41,535 nt of DNA, taken from assembly GCA_002449395.1 (NCBI GenBank), contig DKDP01000009.1:1-41535 (forward strand). Reading direction: 5' to 3'. Shown piece by piece: positions 8,026 through 15,430 of this stretch (within the stretch, counting starts at the first letter, position 1; each line of letters begins with the position of its first letter). Under the pieces are notes generated by a model. It saw only the letters and a program-made list of their open reading frames with translations, did not search any database and was not told the origin of the DNA. The translations under genes and the position numbers were made by a program. The DNA comes from Ruminococcaceae bacterium UBA6845 (GTDB lineage: Bacteria > Bacillota > Clostridia > Oscillospirales > Acutalibacteraceae).

Positions 8026-8694
8026 TCAGCCTTTCCACTCGCCGATCTTTTCCCGGATAAAGTCCGCAAGGGCGTCGATTCCCTCACCGGTTTTTGCGGA
8101 GATCGGGAAAATTCTGATGTTCGGGTTACGTCTGCGTGCATACTCCTCAACCTTGTCCATATCAAAGTCAAAGTAGGGGAGAACGTCAATCTTGTTGACG
8201 ATCATAACGTCGCATACCTCAAAAACAAGAGGATATTTGAGCGGCTTGTCGTGACCCTCGGGAACGGAGAGTATCATCATATTCAAAGCCGCACCCGTAT
8301 CAAACTCGGCGGGGCAGACAAGATTGCCGACGTTTTCAAGAACGACGAGATCAAGACCGTCCGTTCCGAGCTCGTTGATACCCTGACGTGTCATCTCGGC
8401 GTCAAGGTGGCACATTCCGCCCGTGTGGAGCTGAATAACCTTTGCTCCTGTGTACGAGATGGTTTTTGCGTCAACATCGGAATCAATATCGGCTTCCATA
8501 ACGCCGATCTTCGTATCCGATTTCAGGTTATCAATCAGCTTTGTAAGAGTTGAGGTCTTGCCCGAGCCGGGGGACGACATAAGATTTACAAGGAGGGTTT
8601 TCTCCTCTTTCATCTGCGCTCTCAGCTTTTCGGCGTCCTTGTTGTTATCCTCAAAGACGCTTTGCTTAACCTCTATAACTCTGTAACTATCCAT
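8026..8694 (-). CDS. hypB: HypB-like nickel-inserting GTPase
   Basis: 222 residues. P-loop MSSPGSGKTS (about residues 39-48), switch region MEADIDSDVDAK, metal-binding LHTGGMCHLDAEM (the Cys-His pair that binds metal at the dimer interface), VVLENVGNLVCPAEFD, and NKIDVLPY for guanine recognition. It lacks the N-terminal CxxCGC nickel site and the His-rich stretch of some HypB proteins, so only the G-domain metal site is present. It is the first gene of the hypB-hypA-oxidoreductase operon, with a promoter at 8727-8755. The reaction is GTP-dependent nickel transfer; the target enzyme is not in view. Confidence 0.93.
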   Translation of the reverse strand: MDSYRVIEVKQSVFEDNNKDAEKLRAQMKEEKTLLVNLMSSPGSGKTSTLTKLIDNLKSDTKIGVMEADIDSDVDAKTISYTGAKVIQLHTGGMCHLDAEMTRQGINELGTDGLDLVVLENVGNLVCPAEFDTGAALNMMILSVPEGHDKPLKYPLVFEVCDVMIVNKIDVLPYFDFDMDKVEEYARRRNPNIRIFPISAKTGEGIDALADFIREKIGEWKG

Positions 8695-8726
8695 ATTAAG
8701 ATCACCTCTGTTCGACTTATAAAATT

Positions 8727-8755
8727 ATTATACATTTTATTTTGAATATAGTCAA
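8727..8755 (-). promoter_or_regulatory. Promoter of the hypB operon
   Basis: On the minus strand TTGACT (8750-8755), a 17-base spacer, and TATAAT (8727-8732), about 33 bases upstream of hypB. Confidence 0.8.
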
Positions 8756-8800
8756 TCGGTATAAATTAGACTACGTGCGGCATTTGTATAAAGATTTCTG

Positions 8801-8829
8801 TTGACATAAAATTTTTTATCATATATACT
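8801..8829 (+). promoter_or_regulatory. Promoter of the two-gene membrane protein operon
   Basis: TTGACA (8801-8806), a 17-base spacer, and TATACT (8824-8829). It diverges from the hypB promoter. Confidence 0.85.
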
Positions 8830-8860
8830 TTAAATATAGCAAATTTCAGGAGGTATTTTT

Positions 8861-9274
8861 ATGGCGTGCTTTGCTGTTCCTGTTGTTGAGGCTGTTGTTG
8901 TTACGGCGGCTTATGCAATTGTGAAGAATAAGGAAGAAAAGAAATTACAGGCTTTTACAGGCGAAAGAGCGGAGCTTGAGGAAATGTCGAAAAACCGCTT
9001 TTCAAGAAAGCTCTCGTGGCTTATGAAGATGCTTTTCGGCGGATCGTTCCTGCTTGCGTTTGAGCATTTGTGGCACGGCGAAATTGTTCCGTGGTTCCCA
9101 TTCCTGACTGCAGCTGCCGATCCCGGAGACAGGGCGCAGATGCTTTACGAAATGTCGACCGTCGGCGTTATGATGGCAGTTTCTGTAACGCTTGTCTGGG
9201 GTGCCGTTACGGCGGCTTCCTGTATTCTTGAACGCCGCAATGCTTCCGTTAAGCCGGCAAAGGAGAGCGAATAA
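8861..9274 (+). CDS. Small membrane protein of unknown function
   Basis: 137 residues, preceded by CAGGAGGT. Hydrophobic segments occur at residues about 5-20 (VPVVEAVVVTAAYAIV), 55-68 (MLFGGSFLLAFEHL) and 100-122 (VGVMMAVSVTLVWGAVTAA), with a charged stretch KNKEEKKLQ after the first. That fits three membrane passes. It shares one base (TAATG) with the following gene, so the two are translationally coupled. I do not recognise the family. The conserved-looking pairing suggests the two products work together. Confidence 0.75.
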   Translation: MACFAVPVVEAVVVTAAYAIVKNKEEKKLQAFTGERAELEEMSKNRFSRKLSWLMKMLFGGSFLLAFEHLWHGEIVPWFPFLTAAADPGDRAQMLYEMSTVGVMMAVSVTLVWGAVTAASCILERRNASVKPAKESE

Positions 9275-9573
9275 TGCTGCTTCTTATTTCACTGTTTGCC
9301 GCCGTGATCTCGACCGCTGTGTGGTATTCGAGTGAAAAAGCACGCAGAATGAAGGTCGGTGCGCTTTGCTGGATGTTCTGGGGAGCGTCGGTTATGTGGT
9401 TTGTTGACGCTGTTTTTGAGTTTGCGGAACTCAAAGCCGAATATTTTACCCCGTCAATCCCGGATATGGTAAATGATTCTTTTCTCGGACTTTCGGTTGT
9501 TGCGCTTGCGATGACGGTGTGGATAATTATCCTGCTGATAAAGGATCCGGACAAAATTATAAGGAAAAAATAG
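9274..9573 (+). CDS. Small membrane protein, second gene of the pair
   Basis: 99 residues. Three hydrophobic segments are visible: LLLISLFAAVISTAVWY, CWMFWGASVMWFVDAVFEF and LGLSVVALAMTVWIIILLI, ending in a basic cytoplasmic tail IIRKK. It starts within the stop codon of the preceding gene and is followed at once by a strong terminator. The family is not recognised. It is probably a partner of the 137-residue protein. Confidence 0.75.
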   Translation: MLLLISLFAAVISTAVWYSSEKARRMKVGALCWMFWGASVMWFVDAVFEFAELKAEYFTPSIPDMVNDSFLGLSVVALAMTVWIIILLIKDPDKIIRKK

Positions 9574-9578
9574 AAGAA

Positions 9579-9608
9579 CGGCTGTCGCATTGTGTGACAG
9601 CCGCTTTT
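9579..9608 (+). terminator. Intrinsic terminator
   Basis: CGGCTGTC (9579-9586) pairs with GACAGCCG (9596-9603), followed by CTTTT, ending the two-gene membrane protein operon. Confidence 0.85.
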
Positions 9609-9680
9609 ATGTAATTGGGTGTAGACCAAATGTGAAAAGTATGGTAATATAGATATGACACAATTATCGGGGATGATAAA

Positions 9681-10214
9681 ATGAAAAAATTTATTTTCTT
9701 TCCTCTATGGAGGCTGGATGAGCTGGAGAACAAGCTCAGTGAAATGGAGCGCAGTGGGTATCGTCTTGTAAAGGTCAGCTTTCTCTTTTGGTTCACGTTC
9801 GTTGAGTCAAAGTCAAAGGATATGCGATATTATATGCCTATAACTGTTTGGCGTGACCGCAGTATGTATGAATGTGATCACGCAATAAGCCGCAACGGAG
9901 GACACGCGATTGAATGCAGATATTGCTACTTTTCGATATACAGAACAAGCGCTCCGAAAGAGAAAATAAGTCTGCTTTACGGAGCACGAATGGATTATGT
10001 CAAGTCTGTTTTGCTGCACAAGATACTGTTATTCCTTGCCGGTGCGCTGTTGTTTTTGTTTGTGATTATAGCTGAGCACGGAAGAATACCGAGGTATGAT
10101 TTTATTAAAAGCATAAGCGCTGTTATCATTTTTTCTCTGTTTGCCGGGTACAATCTGTACGGATATTTCAAGCAAAGAAATAAGTGCAAAAAATTTGAAA
10201 AAGAGGAAATGTAG
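9681..10214 (+). CDS. DUF2812-like membrane protein
   Basis: 177 residues. The N-terminus MKKFIFFPLWRLDELENKL followed by MERSGYRLVKVSFLFWFTF matches the layout of DUF2812 proteins (a short domain beginning 'lead residue K-F-F ... E-x2-L-x2-M-x3-G'). Two membrane segments lie at about 115-135 (ILLFLAGALLFLFVIIA) and 145-163. The C-terminus is highly charged (KQRNKCKKFEKEEM). DUF2812 genes often follow PadR-type regulators, but none is next to it here. Its transcript would end at a hairpin located inside the convergent cca gene. Function is unknown. Confidence 0.7.
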   Translation: MKKFIFFPLWRLDELENKLSEMERSGYRLVKVSFLFWFTFVESKSKDMRYYMPITVWRDRSMYECDHAISRNGGHAIECRYCYFSIYRTSAPKEKISLLYGARMDYVKSVLLHKILLFLAGALLFLFVIIAEHGRIPRYDFIKSISAVIIFSLFAGYNLYGYFKQRNKCKKFEKEEM

Positions 10215-10218
10215 CCGC

Positions 10219-11556
10219 TTATTTTGACCTGTTGTATTCAACTGCCGCCTGAGACAGGGCGGCTTTTTTGTTTTCAATTTTTTCGTCTATAACGTTCTCA
10301 AGGAGAAATTGCAGAGTGTCACGGATTTGTGTACGCTCTATTCCGAGCGCCATTATGTCGTTGCCGTTTATATCAAGCTCCGCCGTACTCAGACAGGCGT
10401 GGCTTTTTCTGAGAAATTCAATCTGCCTTTGCGCCGTGTGAACCGATTCGATTTCCTTGTCAAGAACGAGGGGGTTTTTGCCGTGTGCGTCGGCGATAAT
10501 CAGCTTAAGTGTGTCGTCTGCACGGTCAATGCCGTAAGCGGAGCAGAGCCTTGCGAGGTGATGAATATCGCCGTCGGGTCGTTCGTCGTGCAGACGGATA
10601 ATTGTTGTTATGCGGTGAATTTCCGCATTGGAAAAGCGAAGCCTGCGCAGAATTTTTTCTGCTGTTTCGGCGCCCTTTTGCGGATGACCCTTGAAATGTC
10701 CGATTCCGTCAGAGTCAAGCCTGAACATTGACGGCTTTTCGATGTCGTGCAGAAGTGCCGCAACACGAAAATCCGATTCGGGTTCGATATTTGCGACAAC
10801 CTTTACGGTGTGTGTCCACACATCGTAGATGTGAAACGGCGTGTGCTGTAAAAAGCCGTCCGTCGGCGCAAGCTCGGGGATTATTTCAAAAATAAGCTCC
10901 TTATAGCCGAGCAGAATTTTTTCAACGTCGGCGCCGCACAGCAGCTTTATAAGCTCGACCCTTATGCGTTCCTTTGAAATATTTTCAAGCAGGCGGCGAT
11001 TGGCGAGCACGCTGTCGGATGTGCTTCTTTCAATATCAAATCCGAGCGTTGAAGCGAAGCGGACGGCACGCAGGATCCTCAACGCATCCTCGTTAAAGCG
11101 TGTGTCTGCGTCCCCGACACAGCGTATTATTCGATTTTCAATGTCGTTAATTCCGCCGTAGGGATCAATAATTCCGCTTTTCGGATTATATGCCATTGCG
11201 TTAACGGTGAAGTCACGTCTGCCGAGGTCATCCTCAATTCTTTTCGTGAAACGGACAGTCTCGGGGTGGCGGTTGTCCGAATATTCGCCGTCAACACGCA
11301 TTGTTGTTATTTCAATCGGCTTGCCGTCGATAATAACCGTCACGGTGCCGTGCTTGATACCCGTCGGAACGGTGCGAAAGCCCGAGAAAACCCGCTGAAT
11401 TTCATCGGGGGCCGCAGATGATGTCATATCCCAGTCGTTCGGCTCACGTCCCATTACCGAGTCACGCACACAGCCGCCGACGGCATAGGCGGAATACCCG
11501 CTTTTTTCAAGCAGGTCAATGGCTTTGACAATACGGGCGGGACAGGTGATTTTCAT
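10219..11556 (-). CDS. cca: CCA-adding tRNA nucleotidyltransferase
   Basis: 445 residues. The class II nucleotidyltransferase head shows AVGGCVRDSVMG and the metal-binding DWDM (DxD), then RRDFTVNAMAYN, DPYGGINDIENRIIRCVGD and EDALRILRAVRFAS, which together specify CCA addition. An HD-type segment follows (VAALLHDIEKPSMF). It adds or repairs the 3' CCA end of tRNAs. GGAGGT precedes the ATG. It is transcribed alone from 11586-11614. The 3' end of its coding sequence contains a hairpin that acts as terminator for the convergent gene, so its last codons (AALSQAA) are doubly constrained. Confidence 0.95.
   Translation of the reverse strand: MKITCPARIVKAIDLLEKSGYSAYAVGGCVRDSVMGREPNDWDMTSSAAPDEIQRVFSGFRTVPTGIKHGTVTVIIDGKPIEITTMRVDGEYSDNRHPETVRFTKRIEDDLGRRDFTVNAMAYNPKSGIIDPYGGINDIENRIIRCVGDADTRFNEDALRILRAVRFASTLGFDIERSTSDSVLANRRLLENISKERIRVELIKLLCGADVEKILLGYKELIFEIIPELAPTDGFLQHTPFHIYDVWTHTVKVVANIEPESDFRVAALLHDIEKPSMFRLDSDGIGHFKGHPQKGAETAEKILRRLRFSNAEIHRITTIIRLHDERPDGDIHHLARLCSAYGIDRADDTLKLIIADAHGKNPLVLDKEIESVHTAQRQIEFLRKSHACLSTAELDINGNDIMALGIERTQIRDTLQFLLENVIDEKIENKKAALSQAAVEYNRSK
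10244..10269 (+). terminator. Terminator embedded in the cca coding sequence
   Basis: GCCGCC (10244-10249) pairs with GGCGGC (10258-10263), followed by T6. It stands 30 bases after the stop of the DUF2812 gene but lies inside cca on the other strand. Confidence 0.75.
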
Positions 11557-11585
11557 TCGGCTACCTCCAAAGTTATTACTTTACA

Positions 11586-11614
11586 ATTCTACCATTTTAG
11601 GTTATAATTTTCAA
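11586..11614 (-). promoter_or_regulatory. Promoter of cca
   Basis: On the minus strand TTGAAA (11609-11614), a 17-base spacer, and TAGAAT (11586-11591). Confidence 0.7.
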
Positions 11615-11635
11615 TATTAAATCCGAGGTGAATTT

Positions 11636-11977
11636 ATGAATATTCAGATTTACGGCAAATCAAAATGCTTTGATACAAAAAAGGCGGAGCGTTATTTTAA
11701 GGAACGCAGAATTAAATACCAGTATATCGACCTTGAAAAATACGGGATGAGCAACGGCGAATACAGGAACATAAAGTCGGCAATCGGCTCGGTCGACGAG
11801 CTTATCGACGAGAAATCAAAGGCATATGAAAGGTGCTTTATAAAATACCTTGCCTCAAAAGAGGCTGTCGAGGAAAAGCTACTTGAAAATCAAACGCTTT
11901 TTAAAACTCCGATTGTGCGTAACGGTAAAAAAGCCACCGTCGGATATAAACCCGAGGTGTGGAAAGAATGGGAATAA
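11636..11977 (+). CDS. ArsC/Spx-family thioredoxin-fold protein
   Basis: 113 residues. MNIQIYGKSKCFDTKKAERYF is the classic ArsC/Spx start: a beta strand, then a single Cys11 followed by a helix. The rest (RRIKYQYIDLEKYGMS, LLENQTLFKTPIVRNGKKATVGYKPEVW) matches the ArsC-related fold including the cis-Pro TPIV. Length is typical (110-120). Only one cysteine sits at the active site (no CxxC), as in YffB/ArsC-like proteins rather than Spx of Bacillus. The role is probably thiol chemistry or a stress-linked reductase, but the substrate cannot be told. GAGGTG precedes the start. It stands alone. Confidence 0.82.
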   Translation: MNIQIYGKSKCFDTKKAERYFKERRIKYQYIDLEKYGMSNGEYRNIKSAIGSVDELIDEKSKAYERCFIKYLASKEAVEEKLLENQTLFKTPIVRNGKKATVGYKPEVWKEWE

Positions 11978-12053
11978 TTTTCCCGAAAAATATTGAAATA
12001 TAATTGCCGATGTGTTATTATACATAGAGAAATTAAACAAAGGAGTTTTTTCA

Positions 12054-12425
12054 ATGAAAAACACAATCATTGCTTCAATAGTTGCAATTCTTTGCACAGC
12101 CGCTATCTGCACAACATATGCCGTCAAGTCTCCGGCAAAAAAAGCCGACAGTGCGGTTTCGTCCGACACAACATATATGACAGAGGCTGAGGCAGCCGAT
12201 TACATCGGTGTTACGGATGAGGTTATGAAGATGATGCGTGAGAATCTCAAGAGCTTTGAGGGCGCATACGTTTCATATTATTACACAAATGCGGACGGCA
12301 AAGAGGTAAACGATATAGTTTATAACAAGGCAGCGCTTGACAAGGCTGTTCAGAAGATTATGTCCGAGCAGGGCTCTCTTAACTTCAAGTACATCCAGGA
12401 AGTAACCACAAACGAGGCAAAATAA
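12054..12425 (+). CDS. Secreted or anchored protein with helix-turn-helix-like domain
   Basis: 123 residues from the ATG at 12054, which has AAAGGAG upstream; the earlier in-frame start at 12012 has none. Residues 1-22 are a signal peptide or anchor (MKNTIIASIVAILCTAAI). The exported part reads YMTEAEAADYIGVTDEVMKMM, then a charged turn, and ends with YNKAALDKAVQKIM. This is the layout of an excisionase-type winged helix (xTxxEAAxYLGVS ... helix ... LDxW), odd for an exported protein. Real DNA binding outside the cell is not implied; the fold may be reused for protein contacts. No partner gene is evident. Confidence 0.7.
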   Translation: MKNTIIASIVAILCTAAICTTYAVKSPAKKADSAVSSDTTYMTEAEAADYIGVTDEVMKMMRENLKSFEGAYVSYYYTNADGKEVNDIVYNKAALDKAVQKIMSEQGSLNFKYIQEVTTNEAK

Positions 12426-12486
12426 TTTAAAATATCCGATTTTAACGGTACGGTTTTATGTGTTGAGCTTTATAAAAAGTGAGAGG

Positions 12487-12552
12487 CAATATCCAGCCTC
12501 CCCTTGAAGCAAGGGGAGGGGGACCGCTTGCGGTGGAAGGGATTTGTTTTTC
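12487..12552. repeat. Dispersed-repeat-like palindromic element
   Basis: The 261 bases between 12426 and 12686 hold no gene. CCTCCCCTT (12497-12505) pairs with AAGGGGAGG (12511-12519), followed by a second small hairpin ACCGC/GCGGT (12523-12527, 12530-12534) and GGAAGGGATT. This arrangement resembles the short GGGGACCGC...GCGGTGGA repeats scattered in many gut Clostridia genomes. A second copy is not seen in this window, so the repeat call rests on memory of that class. Confidence 0.45.
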
Positions 12553-12624
12553 TTACACTTGTAGCTTGGTTACGTTGCTCTCACAACAATTAACTCCACA
12601 CCCCGTACCAAAATATTTAAAGAA

Positions 12625-12670
12625 AAATAGGGATGCCGCAGACAAAAATATGCGACAATCCCTATTTGTT
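12625..12670 (+). terminator. Long hairpin ahead of the next operon
   Basis: AAATAGGGAT (12625-12634) pairs with ATCCCTATTT (12658-12667), with an inner CGCA/TGCG helix, followed by a short T-rich stretch. It ends 17 bases before the start codon at 12687, so it is either a terminator or a leader hairpin of the following operon. Confidence 0.5.
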
Positions 12671-12686
12671 TTGATAGGAGAACGAT

Positions 12687-12977
12687 ATGATTATTCGTGA
12701 CGAAGAGGGAAAGGCTGTTGCGGCGGAATCCGTCGGCGACGTTACAAACGAGCTTTCAAAGATTGAAAAAATGCTAAGATCCGATGTTACAGCAATGAGT
12801 GACGACGAAAAAAAGGAGCTTGTGGCAGGGCTGTCGGAGCTTCAGAAGATAATTGCCCTCGTAACGCCCGAGCTTCAGAAATCGTCGAATCCGTTGGAGC
12901 TTATGGGATTTATGAAGCAGGTACTCAAAATAAAGAATACCGCCGAAAAGTTTAAGGAAAAGAATATTGATCTATGA
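12687..12977 (+). CDS. Small helical protein of unknown function
   Basis: 96 residues, soluble, mostly helical by composition (ELSKIEKMLRSDVTAM, DEKKELVAGLSELQKIIALV, KQVLKIKNTAEKFKEK). It has no cysteine and no membrane segment. GGAGAACG precedes the start. The stop overlaps the start of the pseudouridine synthase gene by four bases (ATGA), so the two are co-translated. The family is not recognised. The coupling hints at a role next to RNA modification, but that is a guess. Confidence 0.7.
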   Translation: MIIRDEEGKAVAAESVGDVTNELSKIEKMLRSDVTAMSDDEKKELVAGLSELQKIIALVTPELQKSSNPLELMGFMKQVLKIKNTAEKFKEKNIDL

Positions 12978-13612
12978 TTGAGATTTTATTTGAAAACAGT
13001 GATTTCGTTGCCTGCGTAAAGCCTGTCGGTGTGCCGTCGCAGTGTGACGGGGCAGGAGATATGGTATCCTTGTTGGGCGATCGGCTCGGCACGGATATTT
13101 TCCCTGTTCACAGGCTGGACACAGCAGTCGGCGGAACAATGATTTATGCAAAGAATAAACGTTCTGCGGCGATTATCTCAAAGGAGATTGCAGAAAAACG
13201 CTTTGTAAAAAATTACCTTGCGGTCGCCGAGGGTGTTCCGAGTGAAAAGAGCGGAACCTTTGAGGATTTACTGTTCAAGGATTCGAGAAAAAACAAGAGC
13301 TTTGTTGTCAAACGTGAGCGCAGGGGCGTCCGCAGGGCAAGCCTTGACTACCGTGTAATCGAAGAAAGCGGCGGAAAAAGTCTTGTTTCGGTCAGATTGA
13401 ATACCGGCAGAAGTCATCAGATAAGGGTGCAGTTTGCCTCAAGAAAGCTGCCGCTTTGCGGAGACGGAAAATACGGAAGCAGGGACAACGGCTGTTCAAT
13501 TGCACTCTGGTCTGAAAAGGTTGAGTTTACCTTTAACGGCGAGCAGTTTTCCTTTGAGAGCAAACCCGATTTTTCACAATATCCGTGGAAAATGTTTAAA
13601 GAAATACTGTAA
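12974..13612 (+). CDS. RluA-family RNA pseudouridine synthase
   Basis: 212 residues. The motif FPVHRLDTAVGGTMIYAK carries the catalytic Asp of HRLD (about residue 50). GRSHQIRVQFAS near residue 147 and LCGDGKYG complete the RluA signature. It lacks an N-terminal S4 domain and is shorter than RluD (about 300), matching the small RluA/TruC-like subgroup. It converts uridine to pseudouridine in rRNA or tRNA; the target site cannot be told. It overlaps the upstream small gene by four bases. A weak hairpin lies downstream at 13640-13660. Confidence 0.9.
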   Translation: MIEILFENSDFVACVKPVGVPSQCDGAGDMVSLLGDRLGTDIFPVHRLDTAVGGTMIYAKNKRSAAIISKEIAEKRFVKNYLAVAEGVPSEKSGTFEDLLFKDSRKNKSFVVKRERRGVRRASLDYRVIEESGGKSLVSVRLNTGRSHQIRVQFASRKLPLCGDGKYGSRDNGCSIALWSEKVEFTFNGEQFSFESKPDFSQYPWKMFKEIL

Positions 13613-13710
13613 AGTTGCAGTTTGCACTGACAAAATCTTACCGTGCAATAATTGTGCGGTATTGCCTTAAATACAATTCAATAGCAATGTTTAAATGGTA
13701 ATTTTTCATA

Positions 13711-13739
13711 TTGCATAATCGGTCGCTGCGTGCTATAAT
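13711..13739 (+). promoter_or_regulatory. Promoter of the acyltransferase-ACP operon
   Basis: TTGCAT (13711-13716), a 17-base spacer ending in TGC (extended -10), and TATAAT (13734-13739). Confidence 0.85.
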
Positions 13740-13784
13740 CGTAGAAGTGCATAAAGCACCGAAAAGAAAAAGGGAAGTGATGAT

Positions 13785-15101
13785 TTGAGCAAGGAATTCG
13801 GAAAATACGTCAGAGGCGGTGCTCCGGAAACCGAAAAATTCGATATGAATGCGCCGGCGATTAAACAAAGACCGCTTGCGATGCCGTTCGTTTGGGGCTT
13901 TTCATACATCAGAAAGTTTCTTCATTTCGGAAAGCTGAACAAGGTCAGAATGGACGGGGTCAAGCCTCCGTACATTCTTCTTTGCAACCATAATGCTTTC
14001 TATGATTTTTATATTATGAGCTCGGCTATCAGCCCGCACAGGGGAATTTTCCCTGCCGCAGTCGATGACTATATCGGCAGAGAATGGGGCTTGAGGAGGC
14101 TCGGCGCAATCCCGAAGAGAAAGTACACGGCGGATATTTCTCTCCTCAGACAGTGCCGCAAGGCGCTCAAGGAGGGTCAGATTTTCGGCATCTATGCCGA
14201 GGCGAGATACTCTCTCTGCGGTGTGACGGAGGTTATTCCGGACGCTGTCGGACAGCTCGTAAAGCATCAGGGCGTGCCCGTTGTAACGCTGACCTGCCGA
14301 GGACATCATATTTACGATCCCTTCTGGGGCGACCACAGAAAGCGCTGGGTTCATCCCGTTCAGGCGGATATGGTTCTTGCCTACACTCCCGAGGAGCTGA
14401 AAAAAGCGTCCGCACAGGAGATCGGAGAGAAGATTAAAAATCTGCTTTATAACGATGACTTCAGATGGCAGAGCGAGAATCACGTTAAGGTAAGCTATAA
14501 AAAACGTGCCGAGGGACTGCATAAGGTTCTTTATCAGTGCCCGCACTGTATGACCGAGTACAAGATGAACTCAAAGAATGATAAGGTTTTCTGCGAGCAT
14601 TGCGGAAAATCGTGGACTCTTAACTATTACGGCGAGCTTGAGGCGGACGACGGCGAGACCGAGTTTAAGTTTGCCACCGATTGGTACAAGTGGGAGCGTG
14701 AACAGGTTAAAAAAGAGGTTTTTGACGGAACATACCGCTTTGAAAGTCAGGTTGACGTTAACGACCTGCCAAACTCAAAGGGCTTTGTTCATATGGGCAG
14801 GGGAACGCTTGTTCACGATATGACGGGCTTCCACCTTAAAGGCACAAGGGACTATGACGGCGAACCGTTCGAGATGAACATCGACGCCGCCGGACAGTAT
14901 GCCGTCCACGTTGAGTACAATTACAGATTCGGCAATCACAGAGACTGTATTGATCTCAACACCTTGGAGGATACGTGGTACGTTTTCCCGGAACACTGTG
15001 AATTTTCGGTTACAAAGGTTTCACTTGCGACCGAGGAAATATTTAACGAAATATGGCGCAAGCGCAACGAAGAGCGCAGATTAGCCAAAGCTGAGGAGTA
15101 A
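13785..15101 (+). CDS. PlsC-type acyltransferase with C-terminal zinc ribbon
   Basis: 438 residues from a TTG start; AGGGAAG lies upstream and the nearby ATG and GTG frames close at once. The N-terminal half is a glycerophosphate-type acyltransferase: NHNAFYDFY (H69-x4-D74 catalytic pair), a GRE-like region, IYAEARYS as the substrate-binding block, and GVPVVTLTCRGHH. After about residue 248 a zinc ribbon appears (CPHCMTEYK, CEHCGKSW), followed by a beta-rich C-terminal domain of about 150 residues without a family I recognise. Ordinary PlsC proteins are 200-250 residues, so this is an extended form. The next gene is an acyl carrier protein 5 bases downstream, so the pair probably transfers ACP-bound acyl chains to a lipid or envelope acceptor. 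Confidence 0.85.
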   Translation: MSKEFGKYVRGGAPETEKFDMNAPAIKQRPLAMPFVWGFSYIRKFLHFGKLNKVRMDGVKPPYILLCNHNAFYDFYIMSSAISPHRGIFPAAVDDYIGREWGLRRLGAIPKRKYTADISLLRQCRKALKEGQIFGIYAEARYSLCGVTEVIPDAVGQLVKHQGVPVVTLTCRGHHIYDPFWGDHRKRWVHPVQADMVLAYTPEELKKASAQEIGEKIKNLLYNDDFRWQSENHVKVSYKKRAEGLHKVLYQCPHCMTEYKMNSKNDKVFCEHCGKSWTLNYYGELEADDGETEFKFATDWYKWEREQVKKEVFDGTYRFESQVDVNDLPNSKGFVHMGRGTLVHDMTGFHLKGTRDYDGEPFEMNIDAAGQYAVHVEYNYRFGNHRDCIDLNTLEDTWYVFPEHCEFSVTKVSLATEEIFNEIWRKRNEERRLAKAEE

Positions 15102-15106
15102 AAAAT

Positions 15107-15337
15107 ATGGATATCAGAAATGACCTTTTGGAAATGCTTAACGAGTACACCGACGGCAGAATCACTTCCGTTGAGCCGGACGATGTTCTCACATCGGATC
15201 TCGGACTCAATTCATTCGAGCTTTTCGACCTCATCTGTATGATCGAGGAGAAGTACGACATTACAATTCCTGACAGAGTTCTTCCGACTCTCGTTACGGT
15301 TAAGGATGTTGTGTATTATCTTGAGGAGAATACCTGA
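15107..15337 (+). CDS. Acyl carrier protein
   Basis: 76 residues. DLGLNSFELFDLI contains Ser36, the expected 4'-phosphopantetheine attachment site; the motif is GLNS rather than the usual GxDS. Length and the helix pattern (acidic, ending VKDVVYYLEENT) fit an ACP. Its ribosome-binding site (GAGGAG) is inside the end of the acyltransferase gene. Because it stands with an acyltransferase and not with fatty acid synthase genes, it is probably a dedicated carrier rather than the main fatty acid ACP. Confidence 0.9.
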   Translation: MDIRNDLLEMLNEYTDGRITSVEPDDVLTSDLGLNSFELFDLICMIEEKYDITIPDRVLPTLVTVKDVVYYLEENT

Positions 15338-15391
15338 GTATTTTTGCGCACAGAAAGTAAAGCCTGATTTTTATTTAAAACTTAATATCAC

Positions 15392-15423
15392 AAAAACGGC
15401 GGTGTCGATTTCTCGGCACCGCC
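15392..15423. terminator. Bidirectional terminator
   Basis: GGCGGTG (15398-15404) pairs with CACCGCC (15417-15423). The minus-strand side is followed by a T5 run, so it mainly ends the giant protein gene. It also lies between the convergent ACP gene and that gene. Confidence 0.8.
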
Positions 15424-15430
15424 TGTTTCG

